Source: an uncultured Pseudomonas sp. (GTDB lineage Bacteria > Pseudomonadota > Gammaproteobacteria > Pseudomonadales > Pseudomonadaceae). Taken from it: a DNA stretch of 25,452 nucleotides. The notes under the pieces are model-generated. The model had not been told where the DNA came from. It did not search any database and saw nothing but the letters and a program-made list of their open reading frames with translations. The stretch is taken from positions 1-25,452 of the forward strand of contig CAMPJN010000011.1 in the NCBI GenBank assembly GCA_946886875.1, read 5' to 3'. The translations under genes were made by a program, and so were the position numbers. This document shows positions 24,422 to 25,452 of the stretch, piece by piece (positions within the stretch are counted from its first letter, which is position 1; each line of letters begins with the position of its first letter).

Positions 24422-25452
24422 ATGCGGCAACCCATTGAGCGAGCGGGATACAGCTGGCTGATCAACGCCCTCGATCTTCGCTGCGCGCCGCTTGATCGTG
24501 AGTGCGTTATAGGCTCGCGCCCTGCGCGCTCTCAGCCCACAGGTAGCGCGAAAGTAGAGGTCTTCACCAAGGGGTACGCCAGAGAACATCGCCCTATCGA
24601 CCAGATGTTGTTTGCGCTCTCCTACGAAGGGGTAAACCTGGGGATATTGGAGCGCGCCTTCCAGATTCCCGCTGTCCGTGATGATCTGAGTGCGGCAATC
24701 GTTGAGAAGCCAGCCAGCGGCTACCTGCGCCGGCTCTGGTACATCTGCGAAAATATTGCAGGCCATCAGCTGCCTCTGCCAGACGCAGCCCAGAACATTC
24801 CCTATGAACACCTGCTCCCGCCGGAGAAGTATTTCACCGGCCCAGAGGAGATGTCTCGCAGACATCGCGTGCGGATGAATCTCCTGGGAACACCTCAGCT
24901 TTCAGCTCTGATTACACGTCAGAGTTGGACAGACGATAGTCTTTTGAATGCGCATATAGTCGAGCGCATGCATGATCAGATGGTCGATTTCTCAGTCACC
25001 GAAATTGCTAGAGCTGCTCAGTACCTGTTGACGGCCGAGACTCGCAGCTCCTATGAGATCGAGCATGAGCGCCCAGCTCCTGATCGAGTCTTGCGCTTTG
25101 TGCGAGTTCTGGAACAGGTGGGGCAACGCCTACTAGACGAAGAATTTTTGTTCGAGATTCATAGAATAGCCCTCGATACGGGGCGTCCTGATCCTTCCAT
25201 TGGCGCATACAGGAATCTGCAGAACTGGCTCGGCCGCGGGGATCTCATCCACCTGATTCCGCCGACGCCGGAAACAGTGCCTGAGATGATGGAGGAGTGG
25301 TTCGTCATGCGTGAGCGCGTCATGCGCAGTGACTCCCCTGCCCTAGTGAAGCTAAACGCTATCGCGCACAGCTTCATCTACATCCATCCTTTCATGGACG
25401 GCAACGGACGGTTGTCCCGCTTCATCATGCAGGACATCCTGGCTAATGAAGG
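24422..25452 (+). CDS. Fic-domain protein (partial; continues past the window)
   Basis: An open frame of 343 codons without a stop from ATG 24422 (AGGAA 8 bases upstream) to the window edge. The Fic motif HPFMDGNGRLSR is complete at residues 322-333, with catalytic His322 and the anion-binding GNGR. Fic enzymes usually transfer AMP from ATP to a hydroxyl on a target protein. An N-terminal helical segment carries TRSSYEIEHERP (207-218), in the place of the inhibitory S/T-x-x-x-E-G/N motif. Here Ser210-Glu214 is followed by His215 rather than Gly or Asn. The rest of the protein and any C-terminal HTH domain are outside the window. Confidence 0.88.
   Translation, partial: MRQPIERAGYSWLINALDLRCAPLDRECVIGSRPARSQPTGSAKVEVFTKGYAREHRPIDQMLFALSYEGVNLGILERAFQIPAVRDDLSAAIVEKPASGYLRRLWYICENIAGHQLPLPDAAQNIPYEHLLPPEKYFTGPEEMSRRHRVRMNLLGTPQLSALITRQSWTDDSLLNAHIVERMHDQMVDFSVTEIARAAQYLLTAETRSSYEIEHERPAPDRVLRFVRVLEQVGQRLLDEEFLFEIHRIALDTGRPDPSIGAYRNLQNWLGRGDLIHLIPPTPETVPEMMEEWFVMRERVMRSDSPALVKLNAIAHSFIYIHPFMDGNGRLSRFIMQDILANE

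Noticed and set aside
19133..25452. CRISPR array or tRNA gene in the accessory region
   Set aside because: No regularly spaced identical repeats and no cloverleaf with a CCA-type end were found by eye.

Overview
The window looks like a Pseudomonas chromosome. The evidence is GC-rich coding sequence, FNR/ANR-type boxes, Pseudomonas-style intergenic hairpin repeats and a REP-like palindrome. I cannot name the species. The most informative landmark is a near-canonical XerCD dif site at 19105-19132, so the window spans the replication terminus. FtsK-orienting KOPS-like octamers (GGGNAGGG) sit on the + strand left of dif (five found) and on the - strand right of it (three found), as expected around dif.

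Left of dif (1-18931) is a compact block of low-oxygen and stress genes. It holds a zinc-type/quinone oxidoreductase, a PRPP-synthetase paralogue (-), a tandem-domain universal stress protein, a small heat-shock protein (-), and a formate dehydrogenase operon. That operon has a cysteine-type molybdo catalytic subunit plus two electron-transfer subunits of the sulfhydrogenase/anaerobic sulfite reductase A/B type. Next come an acetyl-CoA synthetase-like ligase, pyruvate-dehydrogenase-type E1 alpha, E1 beta and E2, an acyl carrier protein, and a formate/nitrite channel. On the - strand follow an FtsH protease, an FNR-family regulator whose frame is broken by one extra base, a PyrR-like phosphoribosyltransferase, and a VKOR-thioredoxin disulfide-forming membrane protein. 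Four perfect TTGAT-N4-ATCAA boxes lie upstream of prs/usp, hsp20/fdh and ftsH, so the block is probably an ANR/FNR regulon island. The inferred theme is formate and pyruvate use, acetyl-CoA balance and protein quality control under low oxygen.

Right of dif (19133-25452) the sequence changes to an accessory region with small ORFs and more AT-rich spacers. It holds remnants of IS21-type and IS3-type transposase genes, a truncated addiction-module antidote gene, an HU-family gene with its own terminator, a CxxC/CxxC small protein, and an orphan small antitoxin-like gene of 54 aa. A toxin-antitoxin-like locus follows: an unknown 146-aa gene plus an MbcA/ParS/Xre-type antitoxin, divergent from a small XRE regulator, with a perfect 10-bp inverted repeat between them. 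Then come two related small ORF tails, a membrane-anchored hypothetical protein, and a Fic-domain protein that runs off the right edge. A second, degenerate and inverted dif-like site lies 39 bp left of dif, and a roughly 50-bp direct repeat flanks the HU segment. Together these suggest repeated insertion and recombination at the terminus.
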